Shown piece after piece: positions 50,826 to 60,700 of a stretch of 64,000 nucleotides of DNA. A program made the position numbers and the translations under genes. Under the pieces are notes generated by a model. It saw only the letters and a program-made list of their open reading frames with translations. It did not search any database and had not been told where the DNA came from. This DNA is from Paracoccaceae bacterium (lineage in GTDB: Bacteria > Pseudomonadota > Alphaproteobacteria > Rhodobacterales > Rhodobacteraceae), in NCBI GenBank assembly GCA_024636555.1, contig JAGXGW010000064.1, forward strand, positions 62,001-126,000, given 5' to 3'. Every line of letters starts with the position of its first letter. The stretch's first letter is position 1.

Positions 50826-50844
50826 CCTGACTTATTTTGTCGGG
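50826..50844. promoter_or_regulatory. Iron-Rhodo-box-like palindrome upstream of Fe3+-binding protein gene
   Basis: CCTGAC-TTATTTT-GTCGGG, 43-61 bp upstream of ATG. Confidence 0.45.
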
Positions 50845-50874
50845 TCAATACCTGAATGAAACAGTCGGACTAAA

Positions 50875-51714
50875 TCACGTGTTGGTCGCTTGGGATTTTC
50901 CGGCCTTCTCGATCCGTTTCGCCTCGTTCCACAGCGTGTCCATTTCCGCCAGATCCGAGCCTGCTGGGCTTGAACTGCGCACGGCAAGCTGTTGTTCGAT
51001 ATAGCGGAACCGCCGTGTGAACTTGGCATTGGCCGCGCGCAGGGCGGCCTCGGGATCAATGTCCAGATGACGGCCAAGGTTGGCCATGACGAACAGAAGA
51101 TCGCCGAACTCCTCCTCGATCTCGGTCTGCGTCAGGCTGTCTTGTGCCTCGACCAGTTCGCGCGACTCCTCGGTGATCTTGTCCAGAACCTGCTCCACCT
51201 GCGGCCAGTCGAATCCGACCCTTGCCGCGCGTTTTTGCAATTTGACAGCACGGAGCAGGGCGGGCAGGCCGATGGCAACCCCGTCCAGCACGCCCGATTG
51301 CGCCTTGCCCGCGCGTTCCGCCGCCTTGATCCGCTCCCAGTCCACCGTCTGCTGTTCCGGGGATTTGTCGCGGCTTTCGTCGCCGAAAACGTGGGGATGG
51401 CGCGCCACCATCTTGTCCGAGATGTTGCGCGTGATGCTGGCAAAATCGAAATGCCCCGCCTCCTGCGCGATCTGCGCGTGATAGACCACCTGCAGCAGCA
51501 GATCGCCCAACTCGCCCTCCAGCTCCGGCCAGTCCTGCCGTTCGATGGCGTCGGCCACTTCATAGGCTTCCTCGATCGTGTAGGGCGCGATACTGGCGAA
51601 ATCCTGTTCGATATCCCACGGACAGCCGGTGGCGGGATCGCGCAGCCGCTGCATGATCCGCAAAAGCCGGGGCAGGCCGCCATCGGGGTCATGGATCAGG
51701 GCATCATCGGTCAT
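50875..51714 (-). CDS. mazG: nucleoside triphosphate pyrophosphohydrolase
   Basis: RLRDPATGCPWDIEQDFASIAPYTIEEAYEVADAIE; EEFGDLLFVMANLGRHL. Confidence 0.93.
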   Translation of the reverse strand: MTDDALIHDPDGGLPRLLRIMQRLRDPATGCPWDIEQDFASIAPYTIEEAYEVADAIERQDWPELEGELGDLLLQVVYHAQIAQEAGHFDFASITRNISDKMVARHPHVFGDESRDKSPEQQTVDWERIKAAERAGKAQSGVLDGVAIGLPALLRAVKLQKRAARVGFDWPQVEQVLDKITEESRELVEAQDSLTQTEIEEEFGDLLFVMANLGRHLDIDPEAALRAANAKFTRRFRYIEQQLAVRSSSPAGSDLAEMDTLWNEAKRIEKAGKSQATNT

Positions 51715-51776
51715 TGCGGCGGCTCCGGTTTTCAGGTTTGGTGCAGCGTGACCGTATCAGCCCAAGGAGTCCAGAG

Positions 51777-52943
51777 ATGGCCGTGATCAACCGTATCGCC
51801 GGATATGCCGAAGACATGACCGGCTGGCGGCACCATCTGCACCAGCATCCCGAGCTGGCGTTTGATTGCGTCAAGACGGCTGCGTATGTCGTTGAAAAGC
51901 TGAAAGAGTTCGGCATCACGGACATCCATGAAGGTATCGCCAAGACGGGCGTTGTCGCGATGATCGAAGGACAGGGCGACGGCCCTGTCATCGGCCTGCG
52001 GGCCGATATGGATGCGCTGCCGATCCTTGAGGAGACGGGCGCGCCCTATGTCTCCACCGTGCCGGGCGTGATGCATGCCTGCGGCCATGACGGCCACACG
52101 ACGATGCTGCTGGGGGCCGCGCGCTATCTGGCCGAGACGCGGAATTTCGCAGGAAAAGTGGCGCTGATCTTCCAGCCCGCCGAGGAGAACGGCGGCGGCG
52201 GTGGCGTGATGGTGGATGAGGGCATCATGGACCGTTTCGGGATCACCGAGGTCTACGCCCTGCACAACGCCCCCGGCTTTCCCGAAGGCTCGTTCTACAC
52301 CACCCCCGGACCGATCATGGCGGCGGTGGATTCGTTCCATATCAACATCAAGGGTCTGGGCGGGCATGGGGCCATGCCGCATGAGACCCGCGATCCGGTT
52401 GTCGCGGCGGTGGGCATCGTGCAGGCGATCCAGACCATCAGCAGCCGCAACCATTATGCGCTGGACGATCTGGTGATCTCGGTCACCCAGATCCACACCG
52501 GCAGCGCCGAGAATATCGTGCCCGAAACCGCCTATGTCGGCGGCACCGTGCGCACTTTCGATCCGGCGGTGCAGAAGATGGTGATGGCACGGATGGAGGC
52601 CATCGTTGCCGGACAGGCGGCATCCTACGGTGTCGAGGCTGAACTGACCTATGAGGTCTGGTATCCCGCCACGATCAATGATCCCGCGCGCGCCGCATTT
52701 GCGGCAGAGGTTGCAGCGGAAGTTGTGGGGGCCGCCAATGTCACGCCGGAAGCAGGCCGCGAGATGGGGGCGGAGGATTTTGCCTATATGCTGCAGGCGC
52801 GTCCGGGGGCCTATCTGTTTCTGGGGCAGGGCGACAGCGCGGGCCTGCATCAGGCGGGCTATGATTTCAACGATGCGGTGGCACCCGTGGGCGCGTCATT
52901 CTTTGCCCGTCTTGTCGAACGCGCGGCCCCCTTGCCGGGCTGA
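51777..52943 (+). CDS. M20 family amidohydrolase (hippurate hydrolase-like)
   Basis: HHLHQHPELAFDC; GLRADMDALPI; MHACGHDGHTTMLLGAA; MGAEDFAYM. Confidence 0.92.
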   Translation: MAVINRIAGYAEDMTGWRHHLHQHPELAFDCVKTAAYVVEKLKEFGITDIHEGIAKTGVVAMIEGQGDGPVIGLRADMDALPILEETGAPYVSTVPGVMHACGHDGHTTMLLGAARYLAETRNFAGKVALIFQPAEENGGGGGVMVDEGIMDRFGITEVYALHNAPGFPEGSFYTTPGPIMAAVDSFHINIKGLGGHGAMPHETRDPVVAAVGIVQAIQTISSRNHYALDDLVISVTQIHTGSAENIVPETAYVGGTVRTFDPAVQKMVMARMEAIVAGQAASYGVEAELTYEVWYPATINDPARAAFAAEVAAEVVGAANVTPEAGREMGAEDFAYMLQARPGAYLFLGQGDSAGLHQAGYDFNDAVAPVGASFFARLVERAAPLPG

Positions 52944-52999
52944 GGCGCTCATCCGCCCTGACGGGCGTTTTCGCAATCTCGCACCGCCGGAGGATCATC

Positions 53000-53959
53000 A
53001 TGGCGCTGGAAGACGCAAAAAAACAGGTCGATCAGGCCTTCACCCGCGACACGCTGCGCGGGCTGAGCTTCGAGAATGCCTTTGGCGGGGCGACATCCTT
53101 TCTGCGCCGCCGCTATACCAAGGATCTGACAGGCGTCGATCTGGCCATCACCGGCGTGCCCTTTGACCAGTCCGTCACGCATCGCCCCGGCACTCGTTTC
53201 GGTCCGCGCGCCATCCGCGAGGCAAGCAGCCTGCAGCCCTATGATCCGCCCTATGGCTGGGGCTATGACCCTTTGAGCCAGTTCAATATCGTCGATTACG
53301 GCGATCTGGCCTTTGATTATGCCCGCATTCAGGATTTCCCCGACGCCCTGCGCCAGCATTTCCGCACCATCCTTGCGGCCGGTCCGGGCACCGTCATGCT
53401 GGGGGGCGATCACTATTGCACACTGCCGGTCCTGCAGGCCTATGCCGAGAAATACGGCCCGATGTCGGTGATCCAGTTCGACGCGCATTCCGACCTGTGG
53501 CCCGATGACGATATGGCGCGGATCGACCACGGCACGATGATGTACAAGGCCGTCAAATCGGGTGTGGTGGATGCCTCCCGCTCGATCCAGATCGGGATCC
53601 GCACCGAATGCGACGATTATCTGGGCATGGACTATATCGACGCGCGCCGCGTGCACGAACAAGGCTCCGCTGCCGTGGTCGAGCGCGTGCGCGCGGTGGT
53701 GGGCGAGCATCCGGTCTATCTGACCTTCGATATCGACGCGCTCGATCCGGCTTTCGCGCCCGGCACCGGCACGCCTGTCTGGGGCGGGTTGCACAGTTGG
53801 CAGGCGGCGGCGATCCTGCGCGATCTGGCTGGGATCAATCTGGTCGGCGGAGATGTGGTGGAGGTGTCGCCGCCCTATGATACAACAGGCGCCACAGCCG
53901 TGGCCGGTGCCCATGTCGCGATGGAGTTGATCGCGCTCTGGGGCTGGACACGGCGCTGA
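53000..53959 (+). CDS. speB: agmatinase
   Basis: GGDHYCTLPVL, FDAHSDLW, FDIDALDPAFAPGTGTPVWGGL. Confidence 0.92.
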   Translation: MALEDAKKQVDQAFTRDTLRGLSFENAFGGATSFLRRRYTKDLTGVDLAITGVPFDQSVTHRPGTRFGPRAIREASSLQPYDPPYGWGYDPLSQFNIVDYGDLAFDYARIQDFPDALRQHFRTILAAGPGTVMLGGDHYCTLPVLQAYAEKYGPMSVIQFDAHSDLWPDDDMARIDHGTMMYKAVKSGVVDASRSIQIGIRTECDDYLGMDYIDARRVHEQGSAAVVERVRAVVGEHPVYLTFDIDALDPAFAPGTGTPVWGGLHSWQAAAILRDLAGINLVGGDVVEVSPPYDTTGATAVAGAHVAMELIALWGWTRR

Positions 53960-53990
53960 CGTTGTTTGCAACAGTGAAGGAACGGAACGC

Positions 53991-54407
53991 ATGAGATTTA
54001 TCGCGCTGATCGTGGTGGCGGCGGCGAGCTTTGCCCTTTACGTGAGGGTCGCCCCGTCCGATCCGGCCCGCTGGCACGTCAGCACCGGCGATGCGGGCAA
54101 CCGCGATTTCGCCGGGGCCGCGATCCGCACCATCCCGGCCGATCCCGGTGCCATGACGCGGCTGGACCGCATCATCCGCGCGACCCCGCGCACCACCCGT
54201 CTGGCCGGCTCGCCGGAGGAGGGGATGGTCACCTATATCACCCGCTCGCGGTTCTGGGGCTTTCCCGATTACACCACGATCGAGGCACGCCCGGGCGCGA
54301 TCGTGATCCATGGCCGCTTGCGTTTCGGCTCGTCCGACATGGGCGTGAACCGCGCCCGCGTGAGCTGCTGGATCACGGCGCTGGAGGCGGGCGAAGGCCG
54401 GGCTTGA
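53991..54407 (+). CDS. DUF1499 domain-containing protein
   Basis: [46 protein letters not shown]. Confidence 0.8.
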   Translation: MRFIALIVVAAASFALYVRVAPSDPARWHVSTGDAGNRDFAGAAIRTIPADPGAMTRLDRIIRATPRTTRLAGSPEEGMVTYITRSRFWGFPDYTTIEARPGAIVIHGRLRFGSSDMGVNRARVSCWITALEAGEGRA

Positions 54408-54438
54408 CCCTGCGCGGGCTTTGCACGAGACAAGCGCG

Positions 54439-55488
54439 ATGATTTCAGCGGACAAACTCGACCAGATCGTGCAGCGCTTCCAGTTTCTGGAGGCGAAGAT
54501 GTCGCAAGGCGGTGGCGATCTGGCCGCGCTGGGGCGCGAATATGCCGAATTGCGCCCCGTCGTGGCGCAGATCGCTGAGTGGCACAGCCTCTCGCGCGAT
54601 CTGGCCGAGGCCGAAATGATGCTCAAAGACCCCGAGATGCGCAGCCTTGCCGAGGAGGAACTGCCGCTGCTGCGCGCCCGCCTGCCACAGGTGGAGCAGG
54701 CGCTGCAACTGGCGCTGCTGCCGCGTGACGCCGCCGATGCCCGCCCGGCGATGATCGAGATCCGCCCCGGCACTGGTGGCGACGAGGCGGCATTGTTCGC
54801 CGCCGATCTGGTGCGGATGTACCAGCGCTATGCCGAAACGCACGGCTGGTCGTTCCAGATCATCGAGATGCAGGAGACCGAGCTTGGCGGCATCCGTGAA
54901 CTGGTGGCCCGGATCGCGGGCGAGGGCGTGTTTGCCCGCCTTAAATTCGAAAGCGGCGTGCACCGTGTCCAGCGGGTTCCCACCACCGAAAGCGGCGGGC
55001 GCATCCATACCTCCGCCGCGACAGTGGCCGTTCTGCCGGAGGCCGAGGAGGTTGATGTCACCATCGACCCCAATGATATCCGGATCGACACGATGCGTTC
55101 CTCCGGTGCGGGCGGACAGCATGTGAACACCACCGATTCCGCCGTGCGGATCACGCATATTCCCACCGGAATCGTCGTGACCAGTTCCGAGAAGTCGCAG
55201 CACCGCAACCGCGAGATCGCGATGAATGTCCTGCGCGCGCGGCTGTTCGACCAGCAGCGCCAGCAGCTTGACACGGCGCGCGCGGCGGATCGCAAAAGCC
55301 AGGTCGGCTGCGGTGACCGCTCCGAGCGCATCCGCACCTACAACTTTCCCCAAGGCCGGATGACCGATCACCGGATCAACCTGACGCTCTACCGGCTGGA
55401 CCAGATCATGCAGGGCGATCTGGACGAGATCATCAACGCGCTGATCGCCGAGCATCAGGCCGGACTTCTGGCCGAGATGGAGGGATGA
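54439..55488 (+). CDS. prfA: peptide chain release factor 1
   Basis: [31 protein letters not shown] motif. Confidence 0.96.
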   Translation: MISADKLDQIVQRFQFLEAKMSQGGGDLAALGREYAELRPVVAQIAEWHSLSRDLAEAEMMLKDPEMRSLAEEELPLLRARLPQVEQALQLALLPRDAADARPAMIEIRPGTGGDEAALFAADLVRMYQRYAETHGWSFQIIEMQETELGGIRELVARIAGEGVFARLKFESGVHRVQRVPTTESGGRIHTSAATVAVLPEAEEVDVTIDPNDIRIDTMRSSGAGGQHVNTTDSAVRITHIPTGIVVTSSEKSQHRNREIAMNVLRARLFDQQRQQLDTARAADRKSQVGCGDRSERIRTYNFPQGRMTDHRINLTLYRLDQIMQGDLDEIINALIAEHQAGLLAEMEG

Positions 55489-55495
55489 GCGGCGG

Positions 55496-56368
55496 ATGAG
55501 CATCAGCGTCGATCAGGCGTTGCGCGCCGGGGTTCAGACTTTGCGGGAGGCAGGGATCGAGGACGCCGCCGTCGATGCGCGCCACCTGATGGCCCATGCG
55601 CTGGAAGTGGGCCGCGACCGTCTGATCCTGATGGGGCCGGAGGCGATGCCCGCCGCGGCAATGGCACGGCTGGAGCAGGCGCTGGCCCGCAGGATCGCGC
55701 GTGAACCTGTGGCGCGAATCGTGGGGGAGCGCATCTTCTGGGGGCGCGCCTTCAGCGTCACACCCGATGTGCTGGACCCGCGCGCCGATACCGAAACCCT
55801 GATCGCCGCCGCGCTGGACGGTGCAGCGCCCGCACGGTTGCTGGATCTTGGCACGGGCAGCGGCGCGATTGCGCTGACGCTGCTGGCCGAATGGCTGCAA
55901 GCCCGCGCGGTCGCCACCGATATCAGCCCCGCAGCCCTGCAAGTGGCAGCGCTGAACGCCCAAGCGCTTGGCGTGACGGACCGGCTGGAACTGATCCGGT
56001 CGGACTGGTGCGCGGCGGTCACGGACCGGTTCGATCTGATCGTGAGCAATCCGCCCTATATCGCTGCGGCGGAAATGGAGGGTCTTGCGCCGGAGGTTCT
56101 GCTGCATGATCCGGCCATCGCCCTCAGCCCCGGCGGCGACGGTTTGTCGGCCTACCGCCATATCGCCGCGCAGGCTCCCGCGCATCTGGCACCTGCGGGC
56201 CGTGTGATCGTCGAGATCGGTTGGACGCAGGGTGCTGCTGTCAGCGCGGTTTTCGCACAAGCAGGCTGGCGCGACCTGCGCGTGATTCCTGATATGGAGG
56301 GGCGTGACCGTGTTGTGCTTGCGCAGAACCCTGCCGATCAGGGCCGAAAGTTGCGAAATCAGGGTTAA
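55496..56368 (+). CDS. prmC: release factor glutamine methyltransferase
   Basis: LLDLGTGSGAIALTLL; LIVSNPPYIA. Confidence 0.94.
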   Translation: MSISVDQALRAGVQTLREAGIEDAAVDARHLMAHALEVGRDRLILMGPEAMPAAAMARLEQALARRIAREPVARIVGERIFWGRAFSVTPDVLDPRADTETLIAAALDGAAPARLLDLGTGSGAIALTLLAEWLQARAVATDISPAALQVAALNAQALGVTDRLELIRSDWCAAVTDRFDLIVSNPPYIAAAEMEGLAPEVLLHDPAIALSPGGDGLSAYRHIAAQAPAHLAPAGRVIVEIGWTQGAAVSAVFAQAGWRDLRVIPDMEGRDRVVLAQNPADQGRKLRNQG

Positions 56369-56568
56369 TTGCAGCGATTGCGCTGCTTTGCTCTTGTCTT
56401 GGCGGCGCGGGCATGTTTATTCAAACATGTTGAGGTGATGGATGCCTTTGTGCTGTCCCGCCCGACGCCAAGCCAAAAATGTCGGCAATCCGGTAAGAAA
56501 TTCAGAACGCAAGAGGCGTGAAACGGATTGCACGAAGCCAGAAGACGAAGGCTGGACTGCTACATATG

Positions 56569-57516
56569 AGATCATCCAAATCCAGGTCGCGCAAGTCGGG
56601 CCGCACCAATACGCCAAACCGCAGCGTCGGTAATGTCATTAACCGTGTTTTTGACAGCTCCGGCCCCGAAGGCAAGGTGCGCGGCACGCCGCAACAGATC
56701 ATAGACAAGTACAACCAGTTGGCACGCGATGCCCAACTGGGCAATGACCGGGTGGCGATGGAGAATTTCCAGCAGCATGCCGAGCATTACCTGCGCTTGC
56801 TGGCCGAGGCGCAACGCGAGATTGACCAACGTCGTGAGCAGCAGGAGCGGGAGAACCGCGAGCGTCAGGCGGAGCGGGACCAGAGCCAGAACAACCAGAA
56901 CCAGAATCAGGGTGGCCAAAACAATGGCAACCAGAACAACGGTAACCGTGACCAGTCCCGCGACCAGCAACGCGATCAGGGCCAGAACCGCGATGGCGCG
57001 CGCGATCAGGGCCGTCCGCAAAACCGCGATCAGGACCGTGACCAAGGACGTGATCAGGGGCGTGATCAAGGCCGCGACCAGAACAGGGACCAGAACCGCG
57101 ACAACAACCGCGACCGTCCCGCGCAGCACGAGCGCAGATCCCCGGCACCCGCCGCGCAGGAGACTGAAGACACCCTGTCCAGCGATGTGATGGATCTCGG
57201 CCATGATAGCGGTCTGGTTGAAACGCCGGAAAGCAGATCAGAGGCACCGCCGGTTGGCGTGAGCGATGCGCCGAAAAAGCCCGCCACATCGCCGCGCCCC
57301 AGATCCGCGCCGCGTCCGAAAGCGGAGAGCGACAAGGCCGGTGCCGACAAGGCGGGTACTGACAAGGCGGGTACTGACAAGGCGGGTGCCGATAACGCTG
57401 CATCCGACAAAGAGCCGGACGCCAAGCCGAAGCCGCGCACCCGCGCGCCGCGCAAGCCAAAGGCGCAGGCCACCGGCGGCGATGATACCTCCGGCACGCC
57501 CGAAGCGGCAGAGTAA
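56569..57516 (+). CDS. DUF4167 domain-containing protein with low-complexity C-terminal tail
   Basis: KSRSRKSGRTNTPNRSVGNVINRVFDSSGPEGKVRGTPQQIIDKYNQLARDAQLGNDRVAMENFQQHAEHYLRLLAEAQ; RDQG and DKAGT repeats. Confidence 0.9.
   Translation, partial: RSSKSRSRKSGRTNTPNRSVGNVINRVFDSSGPEGKVRGTPQQIIDKYNQLARDAQLGNDRVAMENFQQHAEHYLRLLAEAQREIDQRREQQERENRERQAERDQSQNNQNQNQGGQNNGNQNNGNRDQSRDQQRDQGQNRDGARDQGRPQNRDQDRDQGRDQGRDQGRDQNRDQNRDNNRDRPAQHERRSPAPAAQETEDTLSSDVMDLGHDSGLVETPESRSEAPPVGVSDAPKKPATSPRPRSAPRPKAESDKAGADKAGTDKAGTDKAGADNAASDKEPDAKPKPRTRAPRKPKAQATGGDDTSGTPEAAE
57331..57390 (+). repeat. 15-bp in-frame tandem repeat (4 units) in DUF4167 gene
   Basis: gacaaggccggtgcc/gacaaggcgggtact/gacaaggcgggtact/gacaaggcgggtgcc encoding (DKAG[AT])4. 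Confidence 0.95.
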
Positions 57517-57565
57517 ACCCTGTCGCGGAAAATCCGCGTAACGGACCAATCAGATTGAACATACC

Positions 57566-57597
57566 AAAAGGCGCGCCTGATACAGGCGCGCCTTTTT
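57566..57597. terminator. bidirectional terminator between DUF4167 gene and ksgA
   Basis: AAAAGGCGCGCCTG-ATA-CAGGCGCGCCTTTTT. Confidence 0.85.
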
Positions 57598-57616
57598 GCT
57601 TGGTCGGGAAAAGACC

Positions 57617-58462
57617 TTACAGTCCGGATTTGACAGAACGCGCCAGAGCGCAGAACTGCGCGAGCCCGACCGTCTCGGCCCGTTCCGTCGGCTTGATGCC
57701 GGCAGCAACCAGACGATCCTCGAGATCAGGCACCAGACCTTTGCAGGCGGCCCGCATCATCTTGCGCCGCTGGTTGAAGGCCATGGCGATCACCCGCTCC
57801 AGCACGCGCGGATCGGCGGGATAGCGCGGCGCGGGCAGGGCGGTCAGATGCACCACAGAACTTGACACTTTCGGCGGCGGGGTGAAGGCCTCGGGCGGCA
57901 GTTGCAGCACGATCCGCGCGTCGCAGCGCCATTGCGCCAGCAAAGCCAGCCGCCCGTAGGCCTTGCTGCCCGGCTCTGCCACGATCCGTTCGGCTACCTC
58001 GCGCTGGAACATCAGCGTCAGGCTTTCCCAATAGGGTGGCCATTGCGGCGGGGTCAGCCAGCGGATCAACAGTTCGGTGCCGACATTATAGGGCAGGTTC
58101 GCCGCCACGCGGATCGGCCGCGTCAGATGCGCCAGCGGGTCCACCTCCAGCGCATCGCCGACGATGATCTGCAAACGGCCCGGATAGGCGGCGGCGATCT
58201 CTTCCAGCGCGGGCAGGCAGCGCGGGTCTTTCTCGATCACCAGCACCCGGCGTGCCCCCTCGGCCAAAAGCCCGCGCGTCAGACCACCCGGACCGGGACC
58301 GATTTCCAGCACATCGCAGCCCGCCAGATCACCCGCCTGCCGTGCGATCTTGGCGGTCAGGTTCAAATCGAGCAGGAAATTCTGCCCCAGCGCCTTTTTC
58401 GCGGCAATGCCATGCGTCTCGATTACCTGACGCAGCGGTGGAAGGCTGTCGATCCCGCTCAT
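57617..58462 (-). CDS. rsmA: 16S rRNA (adenine1518-N6/adenine1519-N6)-dimethyltransferase
   Basis: [51 protein letters not shown]. Confidence 0.95.
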   Translation of the reverse strand: MSGIDSLPPLRQVIETHGIAAKKALGQNFLLDLNLTAKIARQAGDLAGCDVLEIGPGPGGLTRGLLAEGARRVLVIEKDPRCLPALEEIAAAYPGRLQIIVGDALEVDPLAHLTRPIRVAANLPYNVGTELLIRWLTPPQWPPYWESLTLMFQREVAERIVAEPGSKAYGRLALLAQWRCDARIVLQLPPEAFTPPPKVSSSVVHLTALPAPRYPADPRVLERVIAMAFNQRRKMMRAACKGLVPDLEDRLVAAGIKPTERAETVGLAQFCALARSVKSGL

Positions 58463-58484
58463 GGCTTCACTGTTCCCAAAATAC

Positions 58485-59459
58485 TCATGGCGCGCCGCGC
58501 GCTTTTGCCATGACATCCGCCAGCCTCAGGGCCGCGATCAGCGAGGAGGGATCGGCGACTCCAAGCCCCGCGATATCGAAGGCCGTGCCATGATCGGGCG
58601 AGGTGCGGATGAAGGGCAGGCCCAGCGTCACATTCACGCCGCTGGCGAAATCCAGCGTCTTGATCGGGATCAGCGCCTGATCGTGATACATGCAGACGGC
58701 CGCGTCATACCGCGCCCGCGCCGCCGGATGGAACATCGTATCGGCAGACAGCGGCCCCGCGATATCCATTCCCTCGGCGCGCAAGGCTTGCAGAACCGGC
58801 GCGATCATCTCGATCTCCTCGCGGCCCATCGCGCCGCCTTCGCCAGCATGCGGGTTTAGCCCGGCCACGGCCAGACGCGGGGCGGCAATGCCGAAATCGC
58901 GGCGCAGTGCTGCATGGGTGATCAGGATCGTATCGGTCAGAAGGGCCGCCCCCAGCGCCTGCGGTACCTCCGCCAGCGGGACGTGGATCGTTGTCGGCAC
59001 CACGCGCAACGCATCGCAGGCCAGCATCATCACCACACGCTCGACCCCGGCGAGGGCGGCGAGATATTCGGTATGGCCGGGATAGGCAAAGCCCGCCCCG
59101 TCCATCAGCGCTTTCTTGTGGATCGGCGCGGTGCACAGTGCTGCGGCGGCGCCCGAGCGGACCAGATCGACACCAAGGGCGATCGCGTCGATCACGCCCT
59201 GTGCATTGGCCGGATCGGGCTGGCCGTGCCGGGCTGCGGCGGCAAACGGCAGATGCAGCACCGGGAGTGCCTCTGCGCTGACCGCAAGCGCCTCTGCAGG
59301 GCGCTCGATCAGCCGGAAGGCCGTGCCTTGCGGCAGATGACGCGGGTCACCGATATAGAAGAACGGTGCCGTATCGCGCAGGGCCGCCCATGCCTTTGCC
59401 GCGATCTCCGGCCCGACGCCGGACGGCTCGCCACAACTCAGCGCGATGGGGCGGCTCAT
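58485..59459 (-). CDS. pdxA: 4-hydroxythreonine-4-phosphate dehydrogenase
   Basis: [48 protein letters not shown]. Confidence 0.95.
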   Translation of the reverse strand: MSRPIALSCGEPSGVGPEIAAKAWAALRDTAPFFYIGDPRHLPQGTAFRLIERPAEALAVSAEALPVLHLPFAAAARHGQPDPANAQGVIDAIALGVDLVRSGAAAALCTAPIHKKALMDGAGFAYPGHTEYLAALAGVERVVMMLACDALRVVPTTIHVPLAEVPQALGAALLTDTILITHAALRRDFGIAAPRLAVAGLNPHAGEGGAMGREEIEMIAPVLQALRAEGMDIAGPLSADTMFHPAARARYDAAVCMYHDQALIPIKTLDFASGVNVTLGLPFIRTSPDHGTAFDIAGLGVADPSSLIAALRLADVMAKARGAP

Positions 59460-60700
59460 CTCTGGACGATACGCGCATTCGACATGAGCTGCGCCAGATA
59501 GACGCGCGCATGCGCCTCAAGCTGCTGGTTGCGCAGTTGCGCCGCCACTTCCTCGCGCGAACTTTCGGCAGCGGCAACCGTGGTGCGACCGCAGAGCATC
59601 AGCACCATCAGGGTCTCCGACCCGTCTGCCGCGGTGCGCGTCAGGTTGGCCGAAATCTCGTTGCGGTCCAGCTTTGCAAGTTCCAGAGCAATGTCCTGCG
59701 GTAATTCGGCAGGCGCGCTGGACTGGCGTTGCAATACCTCTTCGGGTTGCCCCTGTGCCAGCCCGTAAAAGTCGTCACACTGGTCGACCATGGTGCGGAT
59801 TCGTGCCGCTTCGGCCATGTTCGCCTCGGTCCGGCCACCCGGCAGGTAATAGGCGGCATAGTCGATGGAGGCAATTTCCCGCGCGGCCACGCCGCTTTCC
59901 TGGATGCCGCGCAACTGGAACAGCGCGATAGCACCTTCCAGCGGGATCGGCGGTGTCACCTCTCCGACGCCGAGCGACAGAATGACAGGGCGCAGCGGGG
60001 CGGGCAGATTGGTGATCGGCATCCAGTCCAGCCGCCCGCCATTGGTGCGGCTCTGGGTGGCCGAGACGCGGCCCGCCTCTGCGGAGAAGGCGGCGATCGA
60101 GGAAATCTGGCTGACCCTTTCGGCAATCGCCTGCGCCTGCGCGGCCTGCTGCGGCGGGGCGGGGATGATGATCTCGGACAGCAGAACGCGCAGGGTGCTG
60201 CCGCCGCCCATCGTGGCCATCGCCTTGTCGATATCGGAATCGTTGATCCTGACACGCGGGACAAACCGCGCACGGACCAGATCCCGCCAGCTCAGTTGCG
60301 AGACGATGAAATCGCGGAACGTCTCTTCCGAGACGCCGGCGCCAGCGATGGCGCGCAGAAATTCCTCGCGCGACAGATTGGCCCGGCCTGCGAATTCGGT
60401 CATTCCGGCCATGATCGCCTCTTCCGGCACGGTGATTCCGGCGGCGCGCGCGGCGCCTAGCTTCACACGGTCCTCGATCAGTTGCTCGCGGGCCAGCGTT
60501 TGCAGATTGCCAGGCGTGCGGAACACCTGCAGCAAGGCGGCGCGCTGTTCGACCTCGTATCGTGTCACCACCTGGTCATCGACCGATACGACGGGGGCAA
60601 ACAGTCCCTGCGCCGAGGCCTCGGAGGCCGTGGTCAGCGTGCCCAGAGCGCCGATCAGGCCAAAAAGGGCAAGGAGGGCTGCGCGTTTCAACTGTCTCAT
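59456..60700 (-). CDS. surA: SurA-type periplasmic peptidylprolyl isomerase
   Basis: Signal peptide; VVSVDDQVVTRYEVEQRAALLQVF; located between lptD and pdxA. Confidence 0.88.
   Translation of the reverse strand: MRQLKRAALLALFGLIGALGTLTTASEASAQGLFAPVVSVDDQVVTRYEVEQRAALLQVFRTPGNLQTLAREQLIEDRVKLGAARAAGITVPEEAIMAGMTEFAGRANLSREEFLRAIAGAGVSEETFRDFIVSQLSWRDLVRARFVPRVRINDSDIDKAMATMGGGSTLRVLLSEIIIPAPPQQAAQAQAIAERVSQISSIAAFSAEAGRVSATQSRTNGGRLDWMPITNLPAPLRPVILSLGVGEVTPPIPLEGAIALFQLRGIQESGVAAREIASIDYAAYYLPGGRTEANMAEAARIRTMVDQCDDFYGLAQGQPEEVLQRQSSAPAELPQDIALELAKLDRNEISANLTRTAADGSETLMVLMLCGRTTVAAAESSREEVAAQLRNQQLEAHARVYLAQLMSNARIVQR

Noticed and set aside
53000-53959. Arginase (11855) and agmatinase in one window considered as a polyamine cluster
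   Set aside because: More than 40 kb apart with no linked transport or decarboxylase genes
57000-57110. Regularly repeated GATCAGGGGCGTGATCAAGG-type sequence considered as a CRISPR or REP array
   Set aside because: Short in-frame coding repeats (RDQG) without unique spacers inside the DUF4167 gene
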